Shown: piece by piece, positions 32,485-41,760 of the stretch
How positions within the stretch are numbered: the stretch's first letter is position 1
How the letters are laid out: each line of letters begins with the position of its first letter
Assembly (NCBI RefSeq): GCF_040649515.1
Contig: NZ_JBEZFP010000056.1
Coordinates: 1 to 51,971, forward strand
DNA: 51,971 nucleotides
Source of the DNA: Yinghuangia elevatio
GTDB taxonomy: Bacteria > Actinomycetota > Actinomycetes > Streptomycetales > Streptomycetaceae
Reading direction: 5' to 3'
Made by a program: the position numbers and the translations under genes
The notes under the pieces: model-generated
Database searches by the model: none
What the model was told of the DNA's origin: nothing
The model's input: only the letters and a program-made list of their open reading frames with translations

Positions 32485-33474
32485 TCACTCGCCCTCGGCA
32501 CCCACGACGCCCGACATGGTCGCGACCACCTGCACCTTGCCGGCCCCCGCGAGCGGCACCAGTGCCGCGTACGCCGCCAACTTGTGCTCGGTGACCGACC
32601 GCTTCGGCTTCGCCGCCAGGAACGCCTGCTGCGCGGGCTCCACCTCGCCGAGGGTGTTCGGCGGCTGCACCGTCAGCTTCATGCTGTGCGTCACGGCGAA
32701 CAGCACCAGCGCGCCGCCGTCGGCGGTGCGGATCGCCAGGGGCGCGTACTGCGCCGCCGGGGTGTCCACGAACTGCCGTACGTAGCCGTTCTGCACGGGC
32801 TCCTCGCGCAGCTTGCGCGCCTCGCTCGTGTGCGGCCCGGGCGCGAACAACTCCGCGGACGAACGCCCGTCCGTCAGGTAGCCGGTCAGCGCCGCCGCGG
32901 TGTCGCGGGGGAGGGCTGCCAGGCCCGGCGCGTCCAGCGGCAGCTGCTCGACGTACCCGTCCTTGTCGCGGTGCGGCTCGGGGAAGGCCGCGCCCGCGCG
33001 CAGCGTCGGCCCCCAGGTAGCCCGCCACGGTGCGTCCGGGCCGTCCTTGCCGAACACCAGCAGCATCGGGCGGGCGTTCGCGTACGACGGCGTGTTGTGC
33101 ACGGCGAACCACTTCGGCCAGCCGACCGTGCGCGGGATCCAGAAGGTCGGCTTGTCGTGCGTGAACGCCGGGATCTGCCGCTTGTGCTCCGGGTCGCCGA
33201 ACGCCATGACCCGCAGCGACGCCTGGTCGATCGCACCGACCGAACCGGTCTCGATCTCGGCGTTCAGGGCGGCGTCGCGCTTCGCGTAGACCTCGTTGTT
33301 GCGGGCGTCGAAGTCGGCGAGCACGCGCGCCGCCTCGCGCTGGTCCAGCGGCGCCACGCGGGCGGTCTTGCCGTCGACGGACACACAGCCGGCCGCGGCC
33401 GCGCCCAGCACGAGCGACAGCACAAGCGCCGGGGCGGCTCTGGATATTCGGCGTACTCGGAGGACTCGGTGCAT
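32485..33474 (-). CDS. Secreted lipoprotein of unknown function
   Basis: 329 residues from ATG at 33474 (MHRVLRVRRISRAAPALVLS). Lipobox LGAAAAGC gives lipid attachment at about Cys29. The mature protein is soluble and extracytoplasmic, with VLADFDARNNEVYAKRDAAL, FWIPRTVGWPKWFAVHNTPS, MLLVFGKDGPDAPWRATWGP and ALVLFAVTHSMKLTV. The pattern of two related halves suggests a tandem NTF2-like or similar sensor fold, but I do not recognise a named family. It lies 64 bp downstream of map on the same strand and may share its transcript. Short GGTCCTT repeats lie in the 3' gap toward the prim-pol gene. Confidence 0.85.
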   Translation of the reverse strand: MHRVLRVRRISRAAPALVLSLVLGAAAAGCVSVDGKTARVAPLDQREAARVLADFDARNNEVYAKRDAALNAEIETGSVGAIDQASLRVMAFGDPEHKRQIPAFTHDKPTFWIPRTVGWPKWFAVHNTPSYANARPMLLVFGKDGPDAPWRATWGPTLRAGAAFPEPHRDKDGYVEQLPLDAPGLAALPRDTAAALTGYLTDGRSSAELFAPGPHTSEARKLREEPVQNGYVRQFVDTPAAQYAPLAIRTADGGALVLFAVTHSMKLTVQPPNTLGEVEPAQQAFLAAKPKRSVTEHKLAAYAALVPLAGAGKVQVVATMSGVVGAEGE

Positions 33475-33538
33475 GCGTGATGCCGACGAACGATTCTGCC
33501 TGGGGGAAGAGTGTGCGGTACGGGCCACGACGGGGAGA

Positions 33539-34387
33539 CTACGGCAGCGTCAGAATCTCCGCGCCGCCATCCGTGACGACGATGGTGTGCTCGAACTGCG
33601 CGGTGCGCTTGCGGTCCTTGGTCACGACCGTCCAGCCGTCGTCCCACATGTCGTACTCGTGCGTGCCGAGGGTGAGCATCGGCTCGATCGTGAACGTCAT
33701 GCCCGGCTCCATCACCGTCACGGCGCGCGGGTCGTCGTAGTGCGGGATGATCAGGCCGGAGTGGAACGACGAGTTGATGCCGTGGCCGGTGAAGTCGCGC
33801 ACCACGCCGTAGCCGAAGCGCTTCGCGTACGACTCGATGACGCGGCCGATCACGTTGATCTGGCGGCCCGCGCGAGCCGCCTTGATGCCGCGGTTCAGCG
33901 CCTCCTGGGTCCGCTCGACCAGCAGGCGCGACTCCTCGTCGACGTCGCCGACCAGATAGGTGGCGTCGGTGTCGCCGTGCACCCCGTTGACGAACACCGT
34001 CACGTCGATGTTGACGATGTCGCCGTCGTTCAGGCGCGTCGAGTCCGGGATGCCGTGGCAGATGACCTCGTTGACCGAGGTGCACACGGTCTTCGGGAAG
34101 CCCCGGTAGCCCAGGCACGACGGATAGGCGCCGTGGTCGAGGATGTACTCGTGCGCGACGCGGTCCAGCTCGTCGGTCGTGACGCCCGGCGCGACGTGCT
34201 TCGCGGCCTCGGCCATCGACCCGGCGGCGATGCGCCCGGCGATCCGCATCTTCTCGATGGTCTCGGCGGTCTGGATGTCGGGGCCCTCGTACGGCGCCGG
34301 CGCCGCCTTCCCCACATACTCCGGTCGGGGGATTTCGGCAGGGACGGTGCGGATCGGGGTCGGCCTGCCGGGAACGAGAGTCGCCAT
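33539..34387 (-). CDS. map: Type I methionyl aminopeptidase
   Basis: 282 residues from ATG at 34387, almost leaderless (TACACT -10 eight bp before). Proline-rich N-terminal extension PAEIPRPEYVGK marks the MetAP type 1c group. Pita-bread fold motifs: GYRGFPKTVCTSVNEVICHG, two metal Asp in DGDIVNIDVTVFVNGVHGDT, His in FTGHGINSSFH, Glu in FTIEPML and Glu in QFEHTIVV. It removes the initiator Met from nascent proteins in the cytoplasm. Here map is away from the secY-adk-map-infA cluster, so it is likely the second chromosomal copy common in actinomycetes. Confidence 0.94.
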   Translation of the reverse strand: MATLVPGRPTPIRTVPAEIPRPEYVGKAAPAPYEGPDIQTAETIEKMRIAGRIAAGSMAEAAKHVAPGVTTDELDRVAHEYILDHGAYPSCLGYRGFPKTVCTSVNEVICHGIPDSTRLNDGDIVNIDVTVFVNGVHGDTDATYLVGDVDEESRLLVERTQEALNRGIKAARAGRQINVIGRVIESYAKRFGYGVVRDFTGHGINSSFHSGLIIPHYDDPRAVTVMEPGMTFTIEPMLTLGTHEYDMWDDGWTVVTKDRKRTAQFEHTIVVTDGGAEILTLP

Positions 34388-34468
34388 AACCTGCGAGTGT
34401 AGCCAGCGCCGCAGGGGCATCATCACCCGCGAACGCGCACCGCGAAGTCGACCGGCAGGGGAGCCCGC

Positions 34469-34774
34469 ATGTTCAGGCTGTGGCGGCGGCCGAAGGGCCG
34501 CGAGGGCGAGTGGTTCTACTGCGTACGGCACAACAAGGTCGAGGAAGGCCCGGAATGCCGCGCGCTCGACCGCCTCGGCCCGTATGAGACGCGGGCGGAG
34601 GCCGAGCACGCCTTGGAGATCGCCCGCGAGCGCAACGAGTCGTGGGACAACGACCCGGACTGGAACGACCCGCGGCCGGGTGGTGGGAGCGGCCCGGCGG
34701 ACCCCGGTGGTGGTCCGGGCGGCCCGGGCGCTCCGGGCGCTCCGGGCGAGGGCGGCGCGCGACCGGGGGCGTGA
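34469..34774 (+). CDS. Small SPOR-like conserved protein
   Basis: 101 residues from ATG at 34469. Positively charged start (MFRLWRRPKGREG), then WFYCVRHNKVEEGPECRALD and RLGPYETRAEAEHALEIARE, the beta-alpha pattern of a small SPOR-like or peptidoglycan-associated module, and WDNDPDWND. The C-terminal third is a Gly/Pro-rich tail (GGPGAPGAPGEGG). Two cysteines (FYC, PEC). It is divergent from map and convergent with the MgtC-like gene. Known homologues lie near map in Streptomyces; function unknown. Confidence 0.78.
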   Translation: MFRLWRRPKGREGEWFYCVRHNKVEEGPECRALDRLGPYETRAEAEHALEIARERNESWDNDPDWNDPRPGGGSGPADPGGGPGGPGAPGAPGEGGARPGA

Positions 34775-34783
34775 GCGCCGCGG

Positions 34784-35566
34784 TCATTCACTCGGTTCGG
34801 TGACGAATCCTCCGCCGACCGCCAGGACGCCGTCCAGTTCCGCGAGATCGGCGACGAGTGACTGCGGCTCGGCGGGGCCGTCGAGTTGCAGGACGACGTA
34901 CGTCACGCGCCCGCGTACCCGGTCGATCGCATCGGGTGCCTCGGCCGCGGCCGGATCGTGGTCCTGGTGGTGCACCGAGACGTCGTTGACGCGGAACCCG
35001 TGCGCGACCGCCGCGACGAGTGCGGCCGGCAGCACCGCGTGCGCGGGCAGGTACGTCAGGCGGAGCTCGACGTTGTTGTCCTTCTGCCCGTTGAACAGTC
35101 CGATGAGCGGCGTGTAGCCGAAGACCACCACGAAGTGGAGCGCGGTCACGCCTATCGCGAGCAGCGGCAGCCCGGCCGCGCAGGCCATGCCGACCGCGCA
35201 GGTGAGCCAGACGACGGCTGCGGTGGTCAGGCCGCGCACACTGTCACGGCGGACGAATATGAGTCCGCCGCCGATGAACCCGATGCCGGAGACTATTTGG
35301 GCGGCAATCCGGGACGGGTCGTAGTTGGGGGAGCCGGCCGGAAGGACGTCCCAGAACCCGTATTTCGACACCTCGACGAACAACGCGGTGCCGACTCCGA
35401 CGAGGGCATGTGTCCGCAGGCCCGCGCTCTTCTGCCGGATCTCACGCTCGATTCCGATGGCGCTCGAGAGCGCGAACGCCAGGAGTACTTCCCAGAATTG
35501 GCGCCACTGGTCGCCTTGCGCCAGTTCCGCGGCCAGCCCGAGCCCGCCGGTTATGCCGTTGTCCAC
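34784..35566 (-). CDS. MgtC/SapB family membrane protein
   Basis: 260 residues from GTG at 35566. Four to five N-terminal helices carry the MgtC signature: IGIEREIRQKSAGLRTHALVG, IAAQIVSGIGFIGGGLIFVR and VRGLTTAAVVWLTCAVGMAC. The C-terminal soluble part (about 170-260) is an ACT-like domain. MgtC proteins modulate magnesium homeostasis and F-type ATPase activity and help survival under Mg limitation in pathogens; in soil actinomycetes the role is unclear. No Mg-responsive leader is visible upstream. Confidence 0.9.
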   Translation of the reverse strand: MDNGITGGLGLAAELAQGDQWRQFWEVLLAFALSSAIGIEREIRQKSAGLRTHALVGVGTALFVEVSKYGFWDVLPAGSPNYDPSRIAAQIVSGIGFIGGGLIFVRRDSVRGLTTAAVVWLTCAVGMACAAGLPLLAIGVTALHFVVVFGYTPLIGLFNGQKDNNVELRLTYLPAHAVLPAALVAAVAHGFRVNDVSVHHQDHDPAAAEAPDAIDRVRGRVTYVVLQLDGPAEPQSLVADLAELDGVLAVGGGFVTEPSE

Positions 35567-35694
35567 CCCAACACCGCCTCACGCCCGCAACCGGACCGAA
35601 CCGAGATCACGCTATGACCTCGGAGAACGGCCCACGTTACGGGCGTGAGACGGGGCTTTCGTGGAACGCCGGTACGGCGTGGGTGACTTCTCGC

Positions 35695-36504
35695 CTACTT
35701 CTTGGTGGCGACGCGACGCGTCGCGGTTTTGCGGGCCGTCCGCTTGGTGGCGGGCGCGCGCTTGGCCGCCGACTTGCGGGCGGGTGCCTTGGTCGACGCC
35801 TTCTTGGTCAACGGCTTCTTCGCGACCGACTTCATGGCCATCGACTTCTTGGCCACCGCCTTCTTGGCCATGGGCTTCCTCGCGACGGTGCCCTTCGCCG
35901 CGGTCTTCCTCGCGGCCACGGTCTTCTTGGGCGCGGTCTTCTTCGCCGCGGACGCCCTGGCCGTGCTCTTCTTGGCGGCGCTCTTCTTGGCCGTGGTCTT
36001 CTTCGCGGCCGCCTTGGTGGCCGCGACCTTCTTGGTGACCGCCTTCTTCGCCGCGGTCGTGCGCTTTGCCACCGCCTTCTTGGTGGCGGCCTTCTTGGCG
36101 CCGGCCTTCTTCGCGACGCTCTTGGCGGTCGCCTTCGCGGTCGCCTTCTTCGCGCCGGCCTTCTTGGCAACGGTCTTCTGCGCCGCCGTCTTCTTGGTCG
36201 CGGCCTTCTTCGCGGCCTTCTTGGCCGTCGCGCTCTTGGCCGCGGTCTTCTTCGTCGTGGACTTCTTGGCGGCGGACTTCTTGGCCGCGGCCTTCTTCGG
36301 GGCCGCCTTGGCCGTCTTGGCCGCGGCGGTCCGGTCGTCGACCTCGCTGGCCGAGCCGCTGCGCTGCACGGAGCGAAGCGCGGCCATTGCCTGCGCCTTC
36401 GTCGCGTACGACATCGACTTCGCGAGCGTGTCGCCGTTGGACGCCTCCAGGACAAAGCCGTACTTGCCTGTACGCCCCTTGCTGAGAACGAACTTCGCCG
36501 GCAT
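35695..36504 (-). CDS. YegP (DUF1508) domain fused to histone H1-like Lys/Ala tail
   Basis: 269 residues from ATG at 36504, with GGGAGG 5 nt upstream. Residues 1-50 are a YegP domain (FVLSKGRTGKYGFVLEASNG, SYATKAQAMAALRSVQRS). Residues 60-269 are almost only Lys, Ala, Thr and Arg in AKK/TKK repeats (KKAAAKKSAAKKSTTKK), as in eukaryotic histone H1 tails and mycobacterial HU/Lsr2-type tails. It is extremely basic and probably binds DNA or polyphosphate non-specifically as a nucleoid-associated protein. A YegP module fused to such a tail, rather than HU, is unusual. The repeats give strong strand skew (plus strand rich in CTTCTTGG). The AT-rich upstream gap likely holds its promoter. Confidence 0.85.
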   Translation of the reverse strand: MPAKFVLSKGRTGKYGFVLEASNGDTLAKSMSYATKAQAMAALRSVQRSGSASEVDDRTAAAKTAKAAPKKAAAKKSAAKKSTTKKTAAKSATAKKAAKKAATKKTAAQKTVAKKAGAKKATAKATAKSVAKKAGAKKAATKKAVAKRTTAAKKAVTKKVAATKAAAKKTTAKKSAAKKSTARASAAKKTAPKKTVAARKTAAKGTVARKPMAKKAVAKKSMAMKSVAKKPLTKKASTKAPARKSAAKRAPATKRTARKTATRRVATKK

Positions 36505-36727
36505 CGGTGCCTCCCGTGATCGGGCCATGTCCGGCCCGTTGCCGAACGATTTCCGTATCAAATAAGCACGAATTGTGGCTGTTGTCACATATTTCGGTGC
36601 TTTTGGGTGAAGTGTCAAAGGTCGGGAATGCTCGAATGGCGGCTTAGGCCCGAATTGAGCTGTGACGTCGGCTGCATCTGGGCGTAGCCCTGGTGCCTCT
36701 TGCGCACCCCACTGGCAGGATCACGCC

Positions 36728-37420
36728 ATGACTACCCCCTCCAACGCCCAGCGCGACCCGCGCGACCTGCCGGACGTCGGCAGCCTCGTCGTCGGCGTCC
36801 TCGGCGGCACCGGTGAGCAGGGCCGCGGCCTCGCGTACCGGCTCGCCGTCGCGGGCCAGAAAGTGATCATCGGTTCGCGCAGCGCGGACCGTGCCGAGTC
36901 CGCCGCCGCGGAGCTGGGCGCGGGAGTCCGCGGTACCGACAACGCCACGTGCGCCGCCGAGAGCGACGTCGTCATCGTCGCGGTGCCGTGGGAGGGCCAC
37001 AAGGAACTCCTCGTGTCCCTCGCGACGCAGCTCGCCGGGAAGATCGTCGTCGACTGCGTGAACCCGATGGGCTTCGACAAGCAGGGCGCGTACTCGCTGC
37101 CCGTCGAGGAGGGCAGCGCCGCGCAGCAGGCCGCCGCCGTCCTGCCCGAGTCGCGCGTGACCGCGGCGTTCCACCACGTCTCCGCGGTGCTCCTGCTCGA
37201 CCCGAACGTCGAGTCGCTGGACACCGACATCATGGTCCTCGGCGACGAGCGCGCCGCCACCGACGCCGTGCAGGCGCTGGCGAGCCGGATCCCGGGCATG
37301 CGCGGCGTGTACGCCGGGCGCCTGCGGAACGCGGGCCAGGTCGAGGCGCTGACCGCCAACCTGATCTCGGTGAACCGCCGGTACAAGGCACACGCGGGCG
37401 TCCGCATCACCGACGTCTGA
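36728..37420 (+). CDS. npdG: NADPH-dependent F420 reductase
   Basis: 230 residues from ATG at 36728. Rossmann motif VGVLGGTGEQGRGLAYRLAV, NADP phosphate-binding GSRSADRA, then SDVVIVAVPWEGHKELL, VVDCVNPMGFDKQGAYSLPV, TAAFHHVSA and MVLGDERAATDAVQALA, matching F420H2:NADP oxidoreductase (Fno/NpdG). It moves hydride between NADPH and deazaflavin F420, supplying F420H2 to reductases in secondary metabolism and redox defence. Full length. No F420 biosynthesis genes are adjacent. A strong bidirectional terminator lies 110 bp downstream. Confidence 0.92.
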   Translation: MTTPSNAQRDPRDLPDVGSLVVGVLGGTGEQGRGLAYRLAVAGQKVIIGSRSADRAESAAAELGAGVRGTDNATCAAESDVVIVAVPWEGHKELLVSLATQLAGKIVVDCVNPMGFDKQGAYSLPVEEGSAAQQAAAVLPESRVTAAFHHVSAVLLLDPNVESLDTDIMVLGDERAATDAVQALASRIPGMRGVYAGRLRNAGQVEALTANLISVNRRYKAHAGVRITDV

Positions 37421-37531
37421 CGCGGGTTCCGCGTACGCGGGACCGCGCGTGGGCACGCGTATGCGGGTGCGTACGGCCGCGGCGTCGATGCGCGAGCACG
37501 CGCCGCGATGTGTCCCGAGCTTCACGGCCAT

Positions 37532-37573
37532 GCGCGAAGGCCCGGCACCTTTGGTGGTGCCGGGCCTTCGCGC
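37532..37573. terminator. Bidirectional terminator between npdG and the FMN reductase gene
   Basis: 18-bp perfect GC arms (GCGCGAAGGCCCGGCACC and complement) around loop TTTGGT, between convergent genes. Confidence 0.88.
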
Positions 37574-37684
37574 GTCCGCGCCCTCGATCGGGCGCGCGAC
37601 GAGTGTCTCTGCCGGGTGCTTCCCGGCGTTCTGCGTGTGCCGCCGCAGGGGTGCCCCGGCGCGGGCGGGGGCGTGCTCCGCGAA

Positions 37685-38296
37685 TCAGCCCGCCAGGGAG
37701 GCGGCCCAGGCGTTGAGCGCCTTGGTGTGCGTCTCGCCGGTCTTGGTGTCGACGGCGTTCTGGAGGCCCTGGAGGAGGAACTTCACCATGCCGGCGGTGG
37801 CCGGGTCGGTGAGCGTGACGCGGGCCTGCTCGTCGACGCCCAGGCGGGTGTGCACCTCGGGGATGGCGATCTCGGGGCCCTGCACGACGTACGCGGCGAG
37901 GTTCCGGAGCTGGCCCTTCAGCTCCTCCTGGGCGCGGATGCCGCCCTGGACGCCCGGCGAGGAGGACAGCACGGCGACGGGCTTGCCGGCCCACGAGGAC
38001 TGGCCGTACGGACGCGAGGCCCAGTCCAGCGCGTTCTTGAGCACGCCCGGGATGGCGCGGTTGTACTCCGGGGTGGAGATGATCACGCCGTCGGCGGCCT
38101 GCACGGCTTCACGCAGGCGCGTGACGGAGGCCGGTACGTCGCCCTCCAGGTCCTGGTTGAAGTGCGGCAGCTCGTCGATGCCCTTGAAGACCTCGATCGT
38201 CATGCCTTCCGGGGCGAGCGGGCCGAACGCGTTCAGCAGCGCGGTGTTGAACGACTCGGTGCGGATCGAACCCGAGATGGCGAGGATGCGGGTCAT
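37685..38296 (-). CDS. NAD(P)H-dependent FMN reductase (ChrR/YieF type)
   Basis: 203 residues from ATG at 38296 with GGAGG 7 nt upstream. Flavodoxin-like fold: FMN phosphate loop ISGSIRTESFNTALL, ISTPEYNRAIPGVLKNALDW (the PEYN motif), AVLSSSPGVQGG. The family reduces quinones, chromate, azo dyes or free flavin using NAD(P)H. Two similar 14-bp palindromic sites lie in the 70 bp upstream, indicating tight repression by a small dimeric regulator that is not encoded nearby. It might supply FMNH2 to the SsuD-like monooxygenase, but that link is speculative. Confidence 0.92.
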   Translation of the reverse strand: MTRILAISGSIRTESFNTALLNAFGPLAPEGMTIEVFKGIDELPHFNQDLEGDVPASVTRLREAVQAADGVIISTPEYNRAIPGVLKNALDWASRPYGQSSWAGKPVAVLSSSPGVQGGIRAQEELKGQLRNLAAYVVQGPEIAIPEVHTRLGVDEQARVTLTDPATAGMVKFLLQGLQNAVDTKTGETHTKALNAWAASLAG

Positions 38297-38321
38297 GACG
38301 GAACCTCCAGCGGCATGAGTG

Positions 38322-38335
38322 GTTGAACGTTTAAC
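38322..38335. promoter_or_regulatory. Operator copy 1 of the FMN reductase gene
   Basis: GTTGAACGTTTAAC, a near-perfect 14-bp palindrome (GTTnAACGTTnAAC), 26 bp upstream of the reductase start. Confidence 0.6.
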
Positions 38336-38351
38336 AACATACCTCCGGGTC

Positions 38352-38365
38352 GTTGAGATTTCAAC
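38352..38365. promoter_or_regulatory. Operator copy 2 of the FMN reductase gene
   Basis: GTTGAGATTTCAAC, matching copy 1 at 11 of 14 positions with its centre exactly 30 bp away, so both sites face nearly the same side of the helix. Confidence 0.6.
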
Positions 38366-38644
38366 TTCACCGGTTGCGGTGCCGGTCGGGGTCGCCGTGG
38401 GGTGCCCGTCGAGTCCGCGTGGGCGGCCGGTCCAGGGCCGGTCTCGGTGGCAGGCTGGCGCCGGGCCGGGGGCGTTCGTGGTGCCGGGGCGGGTGCGTTT
38501 GCCCGCTCCCTTGGCCGGCTCCGCACGACATCGCCGGGGCCGGCTCGTACGTGCCGCTCCCGCCTATGCAGGTCCGCGCGCCGGACTTTTATTCCGTTCG
38601 GCCACAATGGCGTGTACGACACCGCCGCTTCGGGAGCCGACCAC

Positions 38645-38911
38645 ATGTCCTCCGCGTCCCCCGCACCTTCCTCTTCCGCCCCTTCTGCCGCGCCCGCATC
38701 CGGCGGGGGGACGGGTTCCGTGCGTACGCCGCGCGTCGCCGTGCTGGCCCTCGTCGTCTGCGTGCTCGCGCTCGCCGCAGCCGTGATCGCCTTTGCGGAC
38801 GGCAGTTGGCTCGGCGTCCCGTTCCTGCTGCTGGCTGCTGTGGACGGCAATATCGCGTGGTTCTATCTGCGCCGGGCCCGCAAGGCCCATGCGGCGGCCG
38901 CGGCCGGCTGA
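38645..38911 (+). CDS. Small two-helix membrane protein
   Basis: 88 residues from ATG at 38645. A Ser/Ala/Pro-rich N-terminus of about 28 residues is followed by two hydrophobic helices (VAVLALVVCVLALAAAVIAF and WLGVPFLLLAAVDGNIAWFY) and a basic end (LRRARKAHAAAAAG). No motif assigns a function. The stop codon TGA at 38909 forms part of the first unit of a six-copy 15-bp tandem array, so the 3' end of the gene appears to have been remodelled by repeat expansion. Confidence 0.75.
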   Translation: MSSASPAPSSSAPSAAPASGGGTGSVRTPRVAVLALVVCVLALAAAVIAFADGSWLGVPFLLLAAVDGNIAWFYLRRARKAHAAAAAG

Positions 38912-38999
38912 AGCCCGTCCGGCTCAAGCCTCTCCGACTCAAGCCCGTCCGACTGAGGCCCGTCCGACTGAGGCCCGTCCGGCTGAAGCCCGTTCGACT
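38910..38999. repeat. Six 15-bp tandem repeats starting at a stop codon
   Basis: Units of 15 bp: GAAGCCCGTCCGGCT, CAAGCCTCTCCGACT, CAAGCCCGTCCGACT, GAGGCCCGTCCGACT, GAGGCCCGTCCGGCT, GAAGCCCGTTCGACT. They begin inside the stop of the membrane protein gene, and several units recreate an in-frame TGA. Upstream of recA. Confidence 0.9.
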
Positions 39000-39168
39000 T
39001 GAAGTGCGCCCCCGACGTGAAGTGCTTCCTCGGTATGGGGGCGGCTCCCGTACGCCTGTCGCGCGCCCCTCACGTGATCGTCGCGCCCCCGCGACACGCC
39101 GTGGCCGCCCCTTGCGAAGCTCCTCTTTCGCCTGATTTTCGGGCCGTGGTCGTGTGTCGGAGTCGTAC

Positions 39169-39184
39169 TCGAACAAACTTTCGC
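39169..39184. promoter_or_regulatory. LexA/SOS box of recA
   Basis: TCGAAC-AAAC-TTTCGC, a one-sided match to the actinobacterial consensus TCGAACnnnnGTTCGA (left half perfect, right half 4 of 6). Located 120-135 bp before the recA start and directly upstream of a TACGCT -10 (39186-39191). Confidence 0.65.
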
Positions 39185-39303
39185 TTACGCTGGTTCGGCG
39201 GAGTTATCCACAGGTGTGCGAGGCGCGTCCCGCGATGTCGGTGGGACGGGTTAGCGTCAGGACAATGAAGCGCACACCACGACCCGACAGGGCGGCATCA
39301 CCG

Positions 39304-40371
<1,068 letters not shown>

Positions 40372-40412
40372 CCGACCCGCGGTAGCGGGTGCAGGGGCGC
40401 CGACGAGGGGAC

Positions 40413-40442
40413 GGGGCCGGGCGGGTGACACACCCGGCCCCC
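40413..40442 (+). terminator. recA-recX intergenic hairpin
   Basis: GGGGCCGGG...CCCGGCCCC with a small internal asymmetry and loop near GTGACAC, 42 bp after the recA stop. A leaky hairpin here would lower recX expression relative to recA, as reported for other bacteria; that effect is inferred. Confidence 0.6.
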
Positions 40443-40515
40443 CACGCGGAGACGACGGCTCGGGGGCCGTCGGCGTGGCGACGACGTTGCCGTGGCAGGG
40501 AAGTGAGCGGAGGCA

Positions 40516-41760
40516 GTGCGAGCGGTGGGCGGCGAAGACCGCCGTGACGAGGGACCCGCGCGCGGCGATGCCGGACGGCCCGCCGACCGGCGGGCCACGC
40601 GGCGTACCGCGGACGCGGTAGGGCCCGACGACAGCGTGTCCGATGGCGTGCAAGAGGGTGCCCTCGGCGGGGCGGAACCCGCGGACACCGCGCCCGGCTG
40701 GAACGACACATGGGCGGGCCGGGTCAGCCCCGAGGAGCAGGCGCGCGCTCGCGCCTTGCTCGGACTGGCCCTGGAAGGCGGCTCGGTGGCCGCCGACGCG
40801 GTGAAGGAGTGGGCCGAGGCCAACCGCCGTACGCGCCCGGCGGGCCGCCGCGGTTCGGGCGACGCGGCAAACCCGGACACCGGGCCGCCCGACGGCGTGG
40901 CGCCCGGTGAGACGGAACCGGGCGGGACGGAACTCGGCGGCGCGGGGCGGCGTACCCGAGGGACCCGCGGTACCACGACGCGCGGGTCCGGTCGGCGGGT
41001 CGGAGGACTCGCGGGGAGCGGCCGGGGCGACGCGTACGAGAATTCCGGTTCCGGGGGCGATGACGACGGCACCTTCGGCGAGTCGACCGACGGCAGCGCG
41101 GCACGGCCGGGCGGCAGGCGCCGCGGTCGGCGCGGCAGAGACGACGCCGGCGAACCCGGGGGCCGCCGCCGGGAGCGGCGGATCGGTCCCGCGCAGATCG
41201 ACCCCGACGAGGATCCCGAGGCCCAGGCCCGTGCGATCTGCCTGCGCCAGTTGACCGGCCAGCCGCGCACGCGCGCGCAGTTGGCCGACGCCATGAAGCG
41301 CCGGGGCGTCCCCGACGACGTGGCGGAGCACGTGCTCGGGCGCTTCACCGAGGTCAAGTTGATCGACGACGCGGCCTTCGCGGCGGCATGGGTCGACACC
41401 CGGCACATCGGCCGCGGGCTCGCCCGCCGCGCACTGGCCCAAGAGCTGCGGCAACGCGGTGTCGACTCGGCACTCGTCAGCGAGGCCGTCGAAAGGCTGG
41501 ACCCGGAACAGGAGTTGGCCACCGCACGGGCCCTGGTGGAACGCCGCATCCCGTCGACACGTCGCCTCGACCGCCAGGTCCGCATGCGCCGCCTCGCGGG
41601 CATGCTGGCCCGCAAGGGCTACGGCGAAGGGCTCGCACTGCGTGTCGTACGAGAAGCCCTCGACGCCGACGAGGCGTGGCAGCGCGAGGCCGAGGACGAC
41701 GACGGCTGGGCCCACGAACCCTTCGGCGCCGACGACACACCCCCGGAGCCGGAGGACTAA
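40516..41760 (+). CDS. recX: RecX regulatory protein with long disordered N-terminal extension
   Basis: 414 residues from GTG at 40516 with GCGGAGGC upstream. Residues about 235-395 form the RecX three-helix repeat domain (AICLRQLTGQPRTRAQLADA, VLGRFTEVKLIDDAAFAAAW, GRGLARRALAQELRQRGVDS, RQVRMRRLAGMLARKGYGEG). RecX binds RecA filaments and inhibits strand exchange and ATPase. RecX is usually 150-270 residues; here about 230 Gly/Arg/Asp-rich residues precede it, containing a short helical segment (SPEEQARARALLGLALEGGS). The stop codon TAA coincides with the end of a collapsed insertion element. Confidence 0.93.
   Translation: MRAVGGEDRRDEGPARGDAGRPADRRATRRTADAVGPDDSVSDGVQEGALGGAEPADTAPGWNDTWAGRVSPEEQARARALLGLALEGGSVAADAVKEWAEANRRTRPAGRRGSGDAANPDTGPPDGVAPGETEPGGTELGGAGRRTRGTRGTTTRGSGRRVGGLAGSGRGDAYENSGSGGDDDGTFGESTDGSAARPGGRRRGRRGRDDAGEPGGRRRERRIGPAQIDPDEDPEAQARAICLRQLTGQPRTRAQLADAMKRRGVPDDVAEHVLGRFTEVKLIDDAAFAAAWVDTRHIGRGLARRALAQELRQRGVDSALVSEAVERLDPEQELATARALVERRIPSTRRLDRQVRMRRLAGMLARKGYGEGLALRVVREALDADEAWQREAEDDDGWAHEPFGADDTPPEPED

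Noticed and set aside
38353..39135. ORF reading through the 15-bp array as RLKPV/RLRPV repeats
   Set aside because: Open only because 15 is divisible by three; it overlaps the better-supported membrane protein gene and has no start signal.
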